Shown here piece after piece: positions 8,802 through 20,671 of a stretch of DNA of 44,210 bases. The number at the start of each line of letters is the position of its first letter. Position 1 is the stretch's first letter. The notes beneath the pieces are model-generated. The model was given only the letters and a program-made list of their open reading frames with translations. It was not told the origin of the DNA and made no database searches. Both the position numbers and the translations under genes were made by a program. The stretch spans positions 8,479 through 52,688 of the forward strand of contig CACRSC010001919.1 of assembly GCA_902651635.1 (NCBI GenBank), in the 5' to 3' direction. Origin of the DNA: Mastigamoeba balamuthi. Its lineage: Eukaryota; Evosea; Mastigamoebida; Mastigamoebidae.

Positions 8802-11800
8802 TCAGGCAAAGTAAGAGGGTGCCGAGAGCGTCGCCGAGTCACCCTGCAGAGCCTCCGCCTGCGCCTCGCTGAACGCCTCCGCATCGTCCACAGGCCACCA
8901 GCGCCTCCTCGCGCGCCAGAAAGCCCCCAGTGCGTCACGCGCTGCCGCTGACTCCCGCGGCCCCGCACGCACCAGCGCCTCCACGGCCGCCGCGGCCACC
9001 GCGTTGCCCAGCGCCCCGTGGCACGCGGCCGCCAGCACAGCGCACGCCACCCGCACGGGCCCCGCGGCCACGAGCCCTGCGGCCCTCGCGTCGTCGGGCG
9101 CCGCCCGCAGGCACACCGCCAGCGCCCGCACGCTCGCGTCGCGCACCTCGGGGCCCTCGCTGCCCACGGCCTCTGCCAGCCGCGCCGCCACAGCCGCCGC
9201 GTGCGCCTCCGGGGCCGCCGGGCTGTGGGCCGCGCTCGCTGAGAGCGCCAGGGCGCAGGCGACGCGCCCCTGCCACGGCAGCCCCGCGGGGTCCGCGGCC
9301 TCGGCGACGTCCTCGGGGGCCCAGCGCCCGCAGATCCCTGCCAGCGCCGCCATGGCCGAGCGCGCGGCCACCTGGGCGTCGTGCTCGGCGCTCACGTGCA
9401 GCCGCGCGACACCCGCCAGCGCCGGGCGCAGCAGCGGGGGCGCCAGGGCCTCCGCGCCCACCCCGCGGGCGACGAGGCGGCGTACTCCGTCTGCCGCGGC
9501 CTCGCCCCCCGCCTCCAGCAGCGCCTGCAGCGGCGCGAGGGCCCCGGGGTCGCCGCGGGCGCGCAGCATGCCCAGCGCCTCGACACACGCGGCACGCACG
9601 GCGGCGCTGCCTGACTCCGGCGACAGAGCGGCGCAGAGAGACGGCAGCGGGGGCAGCGCGAGGCCCTCGCACTCGCTGAGGGCCCTGCAGAGCACGTCGG
9701 CGCAGCGGGCCACGCGGACGCCCTGCGCCTCGCAGGCGGCCGCCGTCAGCAGCGCCACTGCGGGCTGCGCGTTGCGGCGGGCGGGCGAGCGGCGAACAGC
9801 AAAGCGGACTGCCGCGTGCCACCAGAGAGCGGCGGCGGGCAGCGACACGCACGCGCGGGCCACGAGGGCGGGCAGCGCGGCGTCGCAGCCCTGCTCAGAG
9901 GCGGCGGCGCCCGCGAGGAGCTCCGCGCAGACGCAGTCCTCGCCGGGGTCGCCCGAGGCCTCGCGGAGCCCGCGGGCCGCATCGGCCACCTGCGCCGCGC
10001 TGAGCGCCCCGGCGTCGCAGAGCGCGCGCACGAGCTCCGCGAGGACCAGCGAGAAGGGCGGGGCGCCGCGCAGCGCGGGCGCAGAGGGCCACGCGCTCGG
10101 AGCGAACATCGCGGCGCCGTCAAACGCGGCAGAGAGCGACCGCACGCGCGACCCGCCGCAGCCCCCGCCCCCGCCGTTGCCTCCGCTGCCGCCGACCGCA
10201 GCGCCCACGAGGCCCGCGAGGTCGCCCACGGCGGCTGCGAGGCCAGCGGGGAGGCTGCCCTGCAGTGCCTGCGCCACGCGCTGCAGTGTCGACGGCGGCG
10301 CCTCGGCCTCGGACGCCTCTGGCCCGCGCTCGGCGGCGGCGCGCGCGACGAGGGTCCCCAGCGCGGCGCTGGGCAGCGCCTCGAGCGCCAGCGGCTGCGG
10401 GGCGCGCAGGACGCCGCGCACAAAGGTGACGGCGAGCAGCGCGCGGGCGGGGGCGAACTCGACGGAGCAGCACCGCGCGGCGAGCCACGAGAGCGTCTGT
10501 GGGTCGCACGTGGCCTCGGGCGCGAGGCCCGCCAGCAGCGCCGCCGAGACGAGCGCGGGGCGCCAGTGCGCCGCCTGCTGGTTGGCCGAGCGCAGCAGCG
10601 CGACGACGCGGGCGACGCCCTGCTGGGCCTCGCGCTGACGGCCCTCGAGCGTCTGCTCCGCGCGGGCCCGCACGTCGGCGGGGACCTCGACGCCCGGCAC
10701 GTCGAGCGCCTCGCGCGGGCCCTGCAGCAGCAGCGCGGGGTCCACGGTGGTCGCCAGCTGCGCCACGACCGACAGCAGCGCGGCGGCTGCGCGGGGCTCG
10801 CCGGGCGGGGGCTCTGCGCTGCACAGCGCGGCCACGAGGGGCTCCAGGACGTCGCACCTGCGCGCGGCGCGCTTGACGAGGGCCCGCGCAGAGGAGAGCG
10901 CCGCGGCGGCGCCGCCCAGCGTCTCGGGCGAGGCCATGGCGGCCACGACGGCCTTGGCGATGGCGGCGCTCATGGCGGGTAGCCGCCGCGAGGACTCGCG
11001 CACCGCAGAGGCCACGGGCTCCGGGGCCGCGCGGGCGGCGCCCAGCAGCTCCGAGAGCAGCGCGAGCAGCGCGTCGTCGTGGCGGGCGCCGGCGAGCGAC
11101 GCGTAGATGTCGGCCTCGCAGCGCAGCGCGTGGGCCTTGCGGGCCTTGGAGACGCGCAGGAACCACGGGCGCGAGCCAGCCCACTCGGCGCGCAGCTGCT
11201 TGGGCAGCCGCCACGCCGACCGCAGCTGCCTGTGCGCCCACGCGGCCCGCCCGGCCCTCCGCACGGCGCGCGTGTCGGCGGCGACCGCGGAGACGGCGCG
11301 GGCGGCGGCCTCGGCGACGGGGCCCGCGCCCGAGGCGAACGCGGGGACGGCGGCGACGACGAGGCGCAGCGCGTCGACGACGGCCGAGCGCAGGTCGGGG
11401 CGCGAGGGCGAGAGCCACTCGGGCCTGCAGACGACGACCGTGCGGCCCAGCGGCACGAGGCCCGTGCGCTCGTCGTAGTCGCAGGCGGCGGCGGGCGTCT
11501 CGCAGGGGTGCGCGAGCACAGCGCCGGCGCCGTCGACGACAGCGGCCAGCAGCTCCGCGTCGGCGGCCACGTCCTCGGCGCCGCCCGCCGCCGGGGCGGC
11601 CGCGGCGAGGGCAGAGCGCAGGCGCGGGAGGCACTGCGCGAGGACGACGCGGTCGGCGAGGGCGAGGGCCTGGGCGACGCTCTCGCGCGTGGGCTCGGAC
11701 CAGAGCACGCGGCCGCCGTCGCCGCAGCCCACGGGGAACGTCTCGCAGAGCGCCCGGAGGCAGCGGCGCAGCGCACCGGCCGCGGCAGAGCGCAGGCGGC

Positions 11801-13790
11801 GCCTCGACTCGCCGTGGGCGTCGGCCCAGGCGGCCAGCACGCGCTCGCAGGCCCCGTGGGCGGCGTCGCGGGCCCCGGGGGCGCACATGGCGGCGCCGAC
11901 GACGCCGAGCCACCACACGCGGTCGCCGTCGCCGTCGTCGGCGTCGGCGCAGGCGTCGAGGGCCGCGCGCAGCAGGGCGTCCAGGGCGGCGGGCGACGCG
12001 GCGCAGAGGGCGGCGGCGACGACGCGCTGCACTTTGCGGCGGCCGTCGCCCTCGGGGGCCGCGCGGGCCCACGCGGCGGCGCAGCGGCGGGCGAGGGAGG
12101 CGCAGGCGTCGGGGCCGGCGGCGGCGCAGCAGGCGGCGAGGGCGACGCGGAGGGCCTGCAGGAGCTCGCGGTCGACGGCGCGGGCGTCGTTGCCCCTGCG
12201 GGGGTCCAGCACGCAGGCGCGCTCGTGCAGGGCCGCCAGCAGCGCCTCGCAGGCGTCGCTGCCCGCGGGGCCCGCGCAGCCCAGGGCGGCGGCTGCGGCG
12301 ACGTAGCGGAGGGCCGCGCAGGAGCAGCTCGCGTCGTTGGCGCCCACGCAGCGCAGCGCGGCCGCCAGCGCCTCGGGGGCGCCCGCGGCGTCGGGGGCGA
12401 AGCGGAGGCAGGCGGCGAGCACCTCGAGGGCGCAGCGGGGCTCGCTGGGCAGGCGCGCCGAGTCGGCGCCCTCGCCGGGGTCGGCCGCGTGGGCCGCGAG
12501 GGCGAAGAGGGCGACGGCGCAGGCGTGGCGGGCGACGGCGGGGCAGGCGGCGCAGAGGGCGCGCAGGGGCTCCATGGCGGGCCGCCACGCCTGCTCGCAG
12601 CCGCACAAGGCCAGCGGCACCACGCAGAGGCGCCCCGCGGCCTCGAGCAGCTCCCGGGGCGCCCCTGCCTTGGCCGCCGCCACCGCGAGGCCGCGCCCGA
12701 ACGCGAGGGCCCGCATGGCGCAGCCCGTGTCCCTGGGCGCTGCCGCCGCCCCCGCCAGCGAGCGCAGGGCCGCGAGGGCGGGGCCCGCGTCGCCCGTGCG
12801 GGCCGCGAGGAGGCCCAGGAGGCGCCCTGCGACGCGCTGCCTGGCGTGCCTGCGGGGCTCTGCGCAGAGCTCGGCGGCGGCGCGGGGGGCGAGGGGCCTG
12901 TGGGGCGCGCAGGCCGCGTCGCCCCAGACGCCCGGGGCCACGTCGTCGAGGGCGCCCGCGTCGCCCCCGAGGGCGCGGGCGCGGGCGACGACCAGGGGCG
13001 CGCGTGCGGCGAGGGCAGCGGCCGCGTGGGGAGCGCCCCTGCGGAGGACGCGAGCGGCAGCAGCGGCGAGGGCAGCGTCAGCGGGGCTCGCGGGCTCGGC
13101 GGGGGGCCAGGCGGCGAGGATGGCGGCGGGGGCCCAGGGCTCCGCGCCCCGCACGAGGGCGCAGAGGGCAGCGGGGGCCAGCGGGGGCGCCGGGGGCAGG
13201 GCCAGCGGGGCGAGGGAGCGGGCAGCGCGGGCGGCGGTGGCGAGGGCCTGGGCGCGGCCGAGGGCCGAGGGCAGGAGGAGGCCCTCGTCAGCGTGGGGGG
13301 CAGCGGCGTCAGCGAGGTCGGCGGCAGCGGCAGCGAGGGGCCCCGCGATGCCGGGGGCGAGGAGGGCGTCGAGGGGCTCCGCGTGAGGAGGGGCAGGGCG
13401 GTGCTTGGCGACGAGGGCGGCGAGGGCGGCGAGGGCGTCTGCGGCGGCGCGAGCGAGGGCGGGGGGGCACGAGAGGCGGCAGGGGAGGAGGGCGAGGGCT
13501 GCTGCTGCGCGGGCGAGGAGGGGGGGAGGGGGAAGGGCAGCGCGGGGGGCGCAGCGGCGGGCGCAGCGGGCGAGGTCGCGGGCGAGGGCGAGGGCGCCGC
13601 TGTGGTCGCCGAGGGCGAGGGCGCGGACGAGGGCCCCGCAGAGGGCGCAGAGGGCGGCAGAGTCGGCAGCGCGTGCGGCAGGGGCGTAGCTGGCCGTGGC
13701 CGTGGCCGTGGCCGTCGTCCCCGTGGCTGTGGCCGCTGGCGGCGACGCCGAGGGGTCCACAGGGGCAGCGCTCTGCTGGTGCTCCTGCAT
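8802..13790 (-). CDS. PSME4: Proteasome activator PA200/Blm10 (PSME4) homologue, intronless
   Basis: The product is 1,662 residues of alpha-helical HEAT-like repeats in one exon, somewhat shorter than human PA200. PA200/Blm10 caps the 20S proteasome and opens its gate. Landmarks in family order are [19 protein letters not shown] (ND.xxT..AxxY block), [16 protein letters not shown] (family LDKELLWNL region), [15 protein letters not shown], then [21 protein letters not shown] (LLHHLLRS..YP region). The C-terminus is SYFA. PA200/Blm10 inserts a C-terminal Hb-Tyr-X tail into the 20S alpha ring, and here Phe stands where Tyr is usual. The protein is extremely Ala/Arg-rich, reflecting GC pressure. 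The ATG at 13790 directly follows a GA tract on the coding strand. Identity rests on remote similarity plus the tail. Confidence 0.7.
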   Translation of the reverse strand: MQEHQQSAAPVDPSASPPAATATGTTATATATASYAPAARAADSAALCALCGALVRALALGDHSGALALARDLARCARRCAPRAALPPPPLLARAAAALALLPCRLSCPPALARAAADALAALAALVAKHRPAPPHAEPLDALLAPGIAGPLAAAAADLADAAAPHADEGLLLPSALGRAQALATAARAARSLAPLALPPAPPLAPAALCALVRGAEPWAPAAILAAWPPAEPASPADAALAAAAARVLRRGAPHAAAALAARAPLVVARARALGGDAGALDDVAPGVWGDAACAPHRPLAPRAAAELCAEPRRHARQRVAGRLLGLLAARTGDAGPALAALRSLAGAAAAPRDTGCAMRALAFGRGLAVAAAKAGAPRELLEAAGRLCVVPLALCGCEQAWRPAMEPLRALCAACPAVARHACAVALFALAAHAADPGEGADSARLPSEPRCALEVLAACLRFAPDAAGAPEALAAALRCVGANDASCSCAALRYVAAAAALGCAGPAGSDACEALLAALHERACVLDPRRGNDARAVDRELLQALRVALAACCAAAGPDACASLARRCAAAWARAAPEGDGRRKVQRVVAAALCAASPAALDALLRAALDACADADDGDGDRVWWLGVVGAAMCAPGARDAAHGACERVLAAWADAHGESRRRLRSAAAGALRRCLRALCETFPVGCGDGGRVLWSEPTRESVAQALALADRVVLAQCLPRLRSALAAAAPAAGGAEDVAADAELLAAVVDGAGAVLAHPCETPAAACDYDERTGLVPLGRTVVVCRPEWLSPSRPDLRSAVVDALRLVVAAVPAFASGAGPVAEAAARAVSAVAADTRAVRRAGRAAWAHRQLRSAWRLPKQLRAEWAGSRPWFLRVSKARKAHALRCEADIYASLAGARHDDALLALLSELLGAARAAPEPVASAVRESSRRLPAMSAAIAKAVVAAMASPETLGGAAAALSSARALVKRAARRCDVLEPLVAALCSAEPPPGEPRAAAALLSVVAQLATTVDPALLLQGPREALDVPGVEVPADVRARAEQTLEGRQREAQQGVARVVALLRSANQQAAHWRPALVSAALLAGLAPEATCDPQTLSWLAARCCSVEFAPARALLAVTFVRGVLRAPQPLALEALPSAALGTLVARAAAERGPEASEAEAPPSTLQRVAQALQGSLPAGLAAAVGDLAGLVGAAVGGSGGNGGGGGCGGSRVRSLSAAFDGAAMFAPSAWPSAPALRGAPPFSLVLAELVRALCDAGALSAAQVADAARGLREASGDPGEDCVCAELLAGAAASEQGCDAALPALVARACVSLPAAALWWHAAVRFAVRRSPARRNAQPAVALLTAAACEAQGVRVARCADVLCRALSECEGLALPPLPSLCAALSPESGSAAVRAACVEALGMLRARGDPGALAPLQALLEAGGEAAADGVRRLVARGVGAEALAPPLLRPALAGVARLHVSAEHDAQVAARSAMAALAGICGRWAPEDVAEAADPAGLPWQGRVACALALSASAAHSPAAPEAHAAAVAARLAEAVGSEGPEVRDASVRALAVCLRAAPDDARAAGLVAAGPVRVACAVLAAACHGALGNAVAAAAVEALVRAGPRESAAARDALGAFWRARRRWWPVDDAEAFSEAQAEALQGDSATLSAPSYFA

Positions 13791-14388
13791 CCTGCTCTCT
13801 CTCTCTCTCTCTCTCTCTCTATGCGGTCTGTCTATGCGCTACGTCTATGCGCTCTGCGGTGTCTGCGGATGGCTGGAGGCCACGCGCTGCTTGCGTGTCT
13901 CTGTTGGCTCTCTCGCTCGGGTGCCAACGGTTTATTTGATTGCCTTCTCTCTCTCGGATTGCGTATCGCCCTCTTGCGTATCTCTGCTGACTCAGCGGCT
14001 GCCCCACAGCTGGCGTCACCGCCTCCACCACCACCACAAACGCTTGCCCTTTCCCTGCCCTCTCTGCTCTGCTGTGCGGTGTCTCCGTGTGCCCTCTGGG
14101 GAGGGGCTTCCGCCAAAGAGCTGACCGTGTTTGCCCCACACCCAACAATGTGCTTCGCTGCACCGCCCTGCAGGTGCGCCCTGACAGCTCGCCGGCTAGC
14201 CGGGCATTGGTCACGAGATCCGAGGGCGTGATATCTTTTTTCAGGTGCAGTTGCACGTGCGTGGCAGGCAGAGTTGCCTTGGCGGTTGCAGTTCCTCATC
14301 CACAATTTCTTATCAGCACAGCAGAGCGCACTGCGCAGCTCCGCAGCCACCGCACTCGCCAGAGTCACCCGCCAGCCCCCCTATCGAC
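13791..14388. promoter_or_regulatory. Divergent intergenic region with (CT)n microsatellite and GATATC element
   Basis: The region lies between the PA200-like start (-) and LRR gene A (+). A (CT)n run occupies about 13795-13820, a GA-rich leader for the minus-strand gene. Pyrimidine-rich sequence continues to about 14100. GATATC lies at 14230-14235, about 155 bases before LRR gene A. No gene is seen. Confidence 0.45.
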
Positions 14389-16675
14389 ATGCCGATCATC
14401 TCTCTGCTCCGCGGTGCTCTCCCTGCCCAGCACCGTGCCCTCCTCGCAGTTGTGAAGCGCAGCCTGACAGCCAGCAGCAGCGCTGTCGGTGGCCCTGCTC
14501 GTCGCCCTGGGCCCCGTGGGCGGGGTCCAGGCGGTGCTCGCAGACGCCGAGACCCAGGCGCTGTGCAGGATGGGCCAGGAGCTGAACGTCAGCTGGAGAA
14601 ACCCGTGGCAGAACCCCTGCAACTGGACCGCCCCCTGTCAGGACGCCCCCGGCATCTACTGCCAGAACTCCCGCGTCATCCAGCTGTGCGGACACCCCGC
14701 CCTCCTCTCCCTGCGGCTGTCCCGTGCCAGTACTGTCGTCTGCGCGGCGTCTGACGCGGGGCTTGCGCAGGTCTTTCAAGGAGCTGGACACGCAGTTGCT
14801 GAGCACAATTCCCGCCTGCATCGGAGCCCTCACGGAGATCCTCATCCTGTGCGCCACGCTCCATCGCACACACACGCGCACAGACCGCACGGGCCGGCAA
14901 AGGCAGCACAACTGACGCGTGCGGCAGCGACATGAGCTGGAGGAAGCTCGTGGGGACAATTCCCGAGACAATTGCCAACCTGACCAAGCTCCAGACGCTG
15001 TGCGCTGCACACACGCCCGGCAGCACAGCGCTGCTACTGCTGATGCGCACTGACTTGAGGCGCCTGCCAGGCGGATGAACAACAACCGGATCAGCGGCAC
15101 GCTGCCCAACTTTGTAGCGGGCATGATGGACATCCAGCAACTGTGCAGACACCCCCGCGCACCCCTGCGCTGCTCTCCTCACTGACAGCTGCCGGCACAG
15201 CGACCTCAACACCAACCGCATCAGCGGCACGATACCCGACAGCTGGGACTACAAGTACCACCTCGACACCCTGTGCGCCTCCCCGTGCAGAGCCGCCACG
15301 CCTGACACTGCCCAGGGACCTGAGCCACAACAGGCTCAGCGGCACCATCCCGCCCTCGATGGGGAGGCTCATGAACGTGCACTACCTCAGCGTCGACGCC
15401 AACAACATCAGCGGCGTCATCCCTGGTGACCTCTGCACCCTCAGCCAGGAGAACACCATCACCCTCTGCGGTGGCGGCGCAGACCCCTGCACTGTCGACT
15501 GCGAGTTCCGCGGCTTCCCTGCCTGCCCCCGCTGCTGCTCTCTGGCGCTGCCGGGCACCGCGGACGGCTGGGGCTCCTGCTCCCCTGTCGCCCGTAACGG
15601 CAGCACGTGCGCCCTCCGCTGCCCCCCGGGCCACACGGCTGTCACGGGGACGTGCGGCACTGGAACCGGCACGTGGACCACAACGCCCTCGTGCGCAGCG
15701 GACCCCTGCGCGCTGGAGCTGCCTGCGACGGCGTCGGGGTGGGGCACCTGCGCCAACGCCACCCCCAGCGGCGCAAACTGCTCCCTCGCCTGCCTCGGGG
15801 GCCACACGCCCCGCCCGGGGCTCTGCCGCACGGGCTCCTGGCTCGCTGTCCCTGCCTGCGCTGCCGACCCCTGCGACCTGGCGCTGCCAGCGACGGCGTC
15901 AGGGTGGGACACCTGCGCCCCCTCTGTCCCCAGCGGAGCCAACTGCTCTCTCGCCTGCCCCATCGGCCACACTGCCACCCCAGGGACCTGCAGCGCTGGT
16001 TCCTGGGTTGGTGGCTCGGCTCCAGACTGTGCTGCCGACGCGTGTGCGCTGGAGCTGCCAGCGAGGGCTGCTGGGTGGGGCTCCTGCGCTGCCCGCGTCG
16101 CCAGCGGCTCCAACTGCTCTGTGCTCTGCTCCGCCGGCCACTCGCCCGTCGCGGGGGCCTGTGCCAACGGCCAGTGGGCCACTGGGGCGCCCGCGTGCGC
16201 TGCAGACGACTGCGCCATTGCGGCGCTGCCAGAGGGAGCCGAGGCCTGGGGGAGCTGCTCGCACGCGGTGTCCAGTGGCCGCAGCTGCGCTCTGCTCTGC
16301 CGCGCGGGCTCTGTGGCCGTGGAGGGCAGCTGCCGCGACGGTGGCTGGGCGCCGGCGCCCGTGTGCACTGCCAACGCGACGGCGGCGAGGGGCCGGTGTG
16401 CGCTGGAGCTGCCGAGGGCGGCGACGGGGTGGGGCACGTGCAACGGCAGTGTGGCCAGCGGCGCCCTGTGCTCGCTCGAGTGCGCTGCGGGGCACGTGCA
16501 CACCCCGGGCACCTGCGCCGATGGCTCATGGGCGCCAGCGCCCTCGTGCGGCGCCGCTGATGCCGCAGAGTCGGCGAGCAGCGCGCGTGCGTTGTCTGTG
16601 CTGTCGCGGTGGGGCCCTGCGGTGGCCGCCCTCTGCGTGCTTCGGGTGCCACGGGGCAGCCTTCTCGGCCTGTAG
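14389..16675 (+). CDS. LRR/sushi-like surface protein A (signal peptide, LRRs, six 6-Cys repeats, GPI-like tail)
   Basis: Proposed exons are 14389-14413, 14475-14685, 14771-14848, 14928-14999, 15071-15142, 15201-15272 and 15316-16675, giving about 629 residues. Exon 1 joined to exon 2 yields a good signal peptide (MPIISLLRAAALSVALLVAL); this first junction is the least certain. An LRR cap follows with NPCNWTAPC. Then come plant-type LRRs (RISGTIPDS, RLSGTIPPSMG), one per exon with phase-2 introns. The last exon adds two LRR segments and six sushi-like repeats (C-x13-C-x9-C-x3-C-x10-C-x10-C), most with an N-C-S glycosylation sequon. The hydrophobic C-terminal tail is interrupted by arginines, so GPI anchoring is less certain than for relatives. 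The 3' end is identical to that of gene B. Ligand unknown. Confidence 0.75.
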
Positions 16676-19600
16676 TGCACAGGGCCTCGTGGACAGCAGA
16701 CCGTGCGTGGCTTCCGGTTGCATTTGGTGCCAAGGATCGTGCGATGACGTGGTCTGACTGTCACAGTGCGCTGTGATGTCACGTGTGTACAGTGCACAAC
16801 CGCCGAGTGCGAAATCAAAGAAATATCTACTGAGGTTCCTGAACCGCATTTTCACTCCGAAGAGCTCCTGTGACAGTAGTCTTCAGACCTGTCCAGCCAA
16901 CCCCCAGCCACCCAACCACCTCTCCAATGGCCCTTTGGCATGCTTGCCCAGTGGACGCTCGCGACCGCCCAGGGGCTGGCAGAGAGTTGCTCCGCAGCCC
17001 CCGCAGCCCTCCTGGCCTCCTCGGTACCAGCGCCGCCCGTCCACGCCCACGCGTCTGATGCCCGCCACCCAGTTGCAGTGCTGGCCTCAGTGGTTGCAGC
17101 GGGAGGGGCGCTGGCGATGCCCGCGGACGCGGAGTCGCGGGCGCTGTGCACACTGAGCCACCAGATGGGCGTCAGCTGCTGGGGCAGCGGCATGGACCAC
17201 CCCTGCAACTGGACGCGCCCCTGCCAGGTCAGCTTCGACGGATTCCTCTGCACTGACTCGCACATCACCGCGCTGTGCGCCTGCCCCACTCACGGCACGA
17301 CGCCTGCACTCCCCGGGTCTCAAGTGTCCTCGGGGGCGCCCGCGCAGGTACTTCAACCGCATCGACGCCCGCGTGCACAGCACCATCCCGGCCTGCTTGG
17401 GAGCCTTCACCGAGCTCACCACCCTGTACGCAGCGCGCGGCAGCCCCTGGCAGCCCTGGCACGCTAACGCCCGCCCGTTGCAGCGGCATGGACCAGCACA
17501 GGCTCGTGGGGACCATACCAGAGGCTCTAGGGAACCTCACAAAGCTCCAGACTCTGTGCGAAGCGCGTACCCTATGCAAACGACTCACGCAGCATGGGAC
17601 GACCCTGCGCCAGGCTGCTGAACAACAACAACCTCAGCGGCACGATTCCGCACATCCTCGCCGGCATGTCGCATATGACATATGTGTACTGGCCTCCCCT
17701 CGCCCTCTCCCACGGGTTCTGTCCTAACCTCGCACGCACTGGCGGCAGGAACCTGGGGCACAACCAGCTCAGCGGCACCATACCCGACGACTTTGATGGC
17801 AAGTACTTCCTCGAGCAGCTGTGCGCTCCTCGCTGCACCGCTGCACCGCTGCCCTCTGACGCGGCGCCCTCCCAGGGACCTGAGCCACAACAGGCTCAGC
17901 GGCACGATGCCGCCCTCCATGGGGCAGCACCTCGTCAACCTGCGCACCCTGAGCCTCGCCAACAACAACATCAGCGGCGTCGTCCCCCAGGCCGTCTGCT
18001 CCCTCGGCCTCTACTCCGACTCCCCGGTCTGCGGAGGCGGCTCCGACCCCTGCACTGTCGACTGCGAGCCCGGCGCTGTCCCCAGCTGCCCCCGCTGCTG
18101 CTCTCTGGTGCTGCCGGGCACCGCGGACGGCTGGGGCTCCTGCTCCCCTGTCGCCCGCAACGGCAGCACGTGCGCCCTCCGCTGCCCCCCGGGCCACACG
18201 GCCTTCACGGGGACGTGCGGCACTGGCACCGGCACGTGGACCGCAACGCCCTCTTGCGCAGCGGACCCCTGCGCGCTGGCGCTGCCTGCGACGGCGTCGG
18301 GATGGGGCTCCTGCGCCAACGCCACCCCCAGCGGCGCAAACTGCTCCCTCGCCTGCCTCGGGGGCCACACAGCCATCCCGGGGCTCTGCCGCACTGGCTC
18401 CTGGCTCGCTGCACCAGCCTGCGCTGCCGACCCCTGCGACCTGGCGCTCCCTCTGGCTGCCTCTGCGTGGGGCACCTGCGCTCCCTCTGTACCCAGCGGC
18501 GCCAACTGCTCTCTCGCCTGTCCCAGCGGCCACACTGCCACTGTGGGGACGTGTCGCACCGGGTCCTGGACTGGCGGCTCGGCTCCAGGCTGCTCTGCCG
18601 ACGCGTGTGCGCTGGAGCTGCCAGCGAGGGCTGCTGGGTGGGGCTCCTGTGCTTCCCGCGTCGCCAGCGGCTCCAACTGCTCGCTGCTCTGCTCCGCCGG
18701 CCACTCGCCCGTCGCGGGGGCCTGTGCCAACGGCCAGTGGGCCGCTGGGGCGCCCGCGTGCGCTGCAGACGACTGCGCCATTGCGGCGCTGCCAGAGGGA
18801 GCCGAGGCCTGGGGGAGCTGCTCGCACGCGGTGTCCAGTGGCCGCAGCTGCGCTCTGCTCTGCCGCGCGGGCTCTGTGGCCGTGGAGGGCAGCTGCCGCG
18901 ACGGTGGCTGGGCGCCGGCGCCCGTGTGCACTGCCAACGCGACGGCGGCGAGGGGCCGGTGTGCGCTGGAGCTGCCGAGGGCGGCGACGGGGTGGGGCAC
19001 GTGCAACGGCAGTGTGGCCAGCGGCGCCCTGTGCTCGCTCGAGTGCGCTGCGGGGCACGTGCACACCCCGGGCACCTGCGCCGATGGCTCATGGGCGCCA
19101 GCGCCCTCGTGCGGCGCCGCTGATGCCGCAGAGTCGGCGAGCAGCGCGCGTGCGTTGTCTGTGCTGTCGCGGTGGGGCCCTGCGGTGGCCGCCCTCTGCG
19201 TGCTTCGGGTGCCACGGGGCAGCCTTCTCGGCCTGTAGTGCACAGGGCCTCGTGGACAGCAGACCGTGCGTGGCTTCCGGTTGCATTTGGTGCCAAGGAT
19301 CGTGCGATGACGTGGTCTGACTGTCACAGTGCGCTGTGATGTCACGTGTGTACAGTGCACAACCGCCGAGTGCGAAATCAAAGAAATATCTACTGAGGTT
19401 CCTGAACCGCATTTTCACTCCGAAGAGCTCCTGTGACAGTAGTCTTCAGACCTGTCCAGCCAACCCCCAGCCACCCAACCACCTCTCCAATGGCCCTTTG
19501 GCATGCTTGCCCAGTGGACGCTCGCGACCGCCCAGGGGCTGGCAGAGAGTTGCTCCGCAGCCCCCGCAGCCCTCCTGGCCTCCTCGGTACCAGCGCCGCC

Positions 19601-20671
19601 CGTCCACGCCCACGCGTCTGATGCCCGCCACCCAGTTGCAGTGCTGGCCTCAGTGGTTGCAGCGGGAGGGGCGCTGGCGATGCCCGCGGACGCGGAGTCG
19701 CGGGCGCTGTGCACACTGAGCCACGAGATGGGCGTCAGCTGCTGGGGCAGCGGCATGGACCACCCCTGCAACTGGACGCGCCCCTGCCAGGTCAGCTTCG
19801 ACGGATTCCTCTGCACTGACTCGCACATCACCGCGCTGTGCGCCTGCCCCGCTCACGGCACGACGCCTGCACTCCCCGGGTCTCAAGTGTCCTCGGGGGC
19901 GCCCGCGCAGGTACTTCAACCGCATCGACGCCCGCGTGCACAGCACCATCCCGGCCTGCTTGGGAGCCTTCACCGAGCTCACCACCCTGTACGCAGCGCG
20001 CGGCAGCCCCTGGCAGCCCTGGCACGCTAACGCCCGCCCGTTGCAGCGGCATGGACCAGCACAGGCTCGTGGGGACCATACCAGAGGCTCTAGGGAACCT
20101 CACAAAGCTCCAGACTCTGTGCGAAGCGCGTACCCTATGCAAACGACTCACGCAGCATGGGACGACCCTGCGCCAGGCTGCTGAACAACAACAACCTCAG
20201 CGGCACGATTCCGCACATCCTCGCCGGCATGTCGCATATGACATATGTGTACTGGCCTCCCCTCGCCCTCTCCCACGGGTTCTGTCCTAACCTCGCACGC
20301 ACTGGCGGCAGGAACCTGGGGCACAACCAGCTCAGCGGCACCATACCCGACGACTTTGATGGCAAGTACTTCCTCGAGCAGCTGTGCGCTCCTCGCTGCA
20401 CCGCTGCACCGCTGCCCTCTGACGCGGCGCCCTCCCAGGGACCTGAGCCACAACAGGCTCAGCGGCACGATGCCGCCCTCCATGGGGCAGCACCTCGTCA
20501 ACCTGCGCACCCTGAGCCTCGCCAACAACAACATCAGCGGCGTCGTCCCCCAGGCCGTCTGCTCCCTCGGCCTCTACTCCGACTCCCCGGTCTGCGGAGG
20601 CGGCTCCGACCCCTGCACTGTCGACTGCGAGCCCGGCGCTGTCCCCAGCTGCCCCCGCTGCTGCTCTCTGG
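16185..20671 (+). repeat. Recent 2,563-bp tandem duplication covering the end of one LRR gene and most of the next
   Basis: Sequence 16185-18108 recurs at 18748-20671 with a constant offset of 2,563 bases. By eye I see only a handful of substitutions, for example CACCAGATG versus CACGAGATG near 17160/19723. The unit includes the last repeats and stop of gene A or B, the 264-bp spacer, and the promoter, signal region and all LRR exons of gene B or C. Unequal crossover between neighbours is the simplest cause. The substitutions argue against simple assembly stuttering but do not exclude a mis-joined allele. Confidence 0.85.
16940..19238 (+). CDS. LRR/sushi-like surface protein B (six 6-Cys repeats)
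   Basis: Exons are 16940-17274, 17348-17425, 17484-17555, 17614-17685, 17749-17820 and 17876-19238, giving about 663 residues. All introns are phase 2. Donors are GTGCGC, GTACGC, GTGCGA, GTACTG and GTGCGC; acceptors are CAG. The N-terminus has two hydrophobic stretches, so the ATG at 16940 may not be the exact start. The LRR cap has HPCNWTRPC. LRR exons encode LVGTIPEALGNL, LSGTIPHILAGM and LSGTIPDDFDG; the last exon adds LSGTMPPSMG and NISGVVPQ, then six six-cysteine repeats and the same C-terminal tail as gene A. The spacer upstream carries AAATATC at 16821. Predicted secreted and possibly membrane-anchored. Confidence 0.8.

Noticed and set aside
11079-14231. 1,050-codon plus-strand open frame opposite the PA200-like gene
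   Set aside because: Gly/Arg/Ala-rich antisense shadow; GC-rich DNA is depleted of stops. The minus strand has family landmarks and a sensible C-terminus.
14441-14470. A 19-nt intron in LRR gene A (GTGAAG...GACAG)
   Set aside because: It is shorter than any other intron inferred here; a 61-bp intron (14414-14474) gives the right phase and a better signal peptide.
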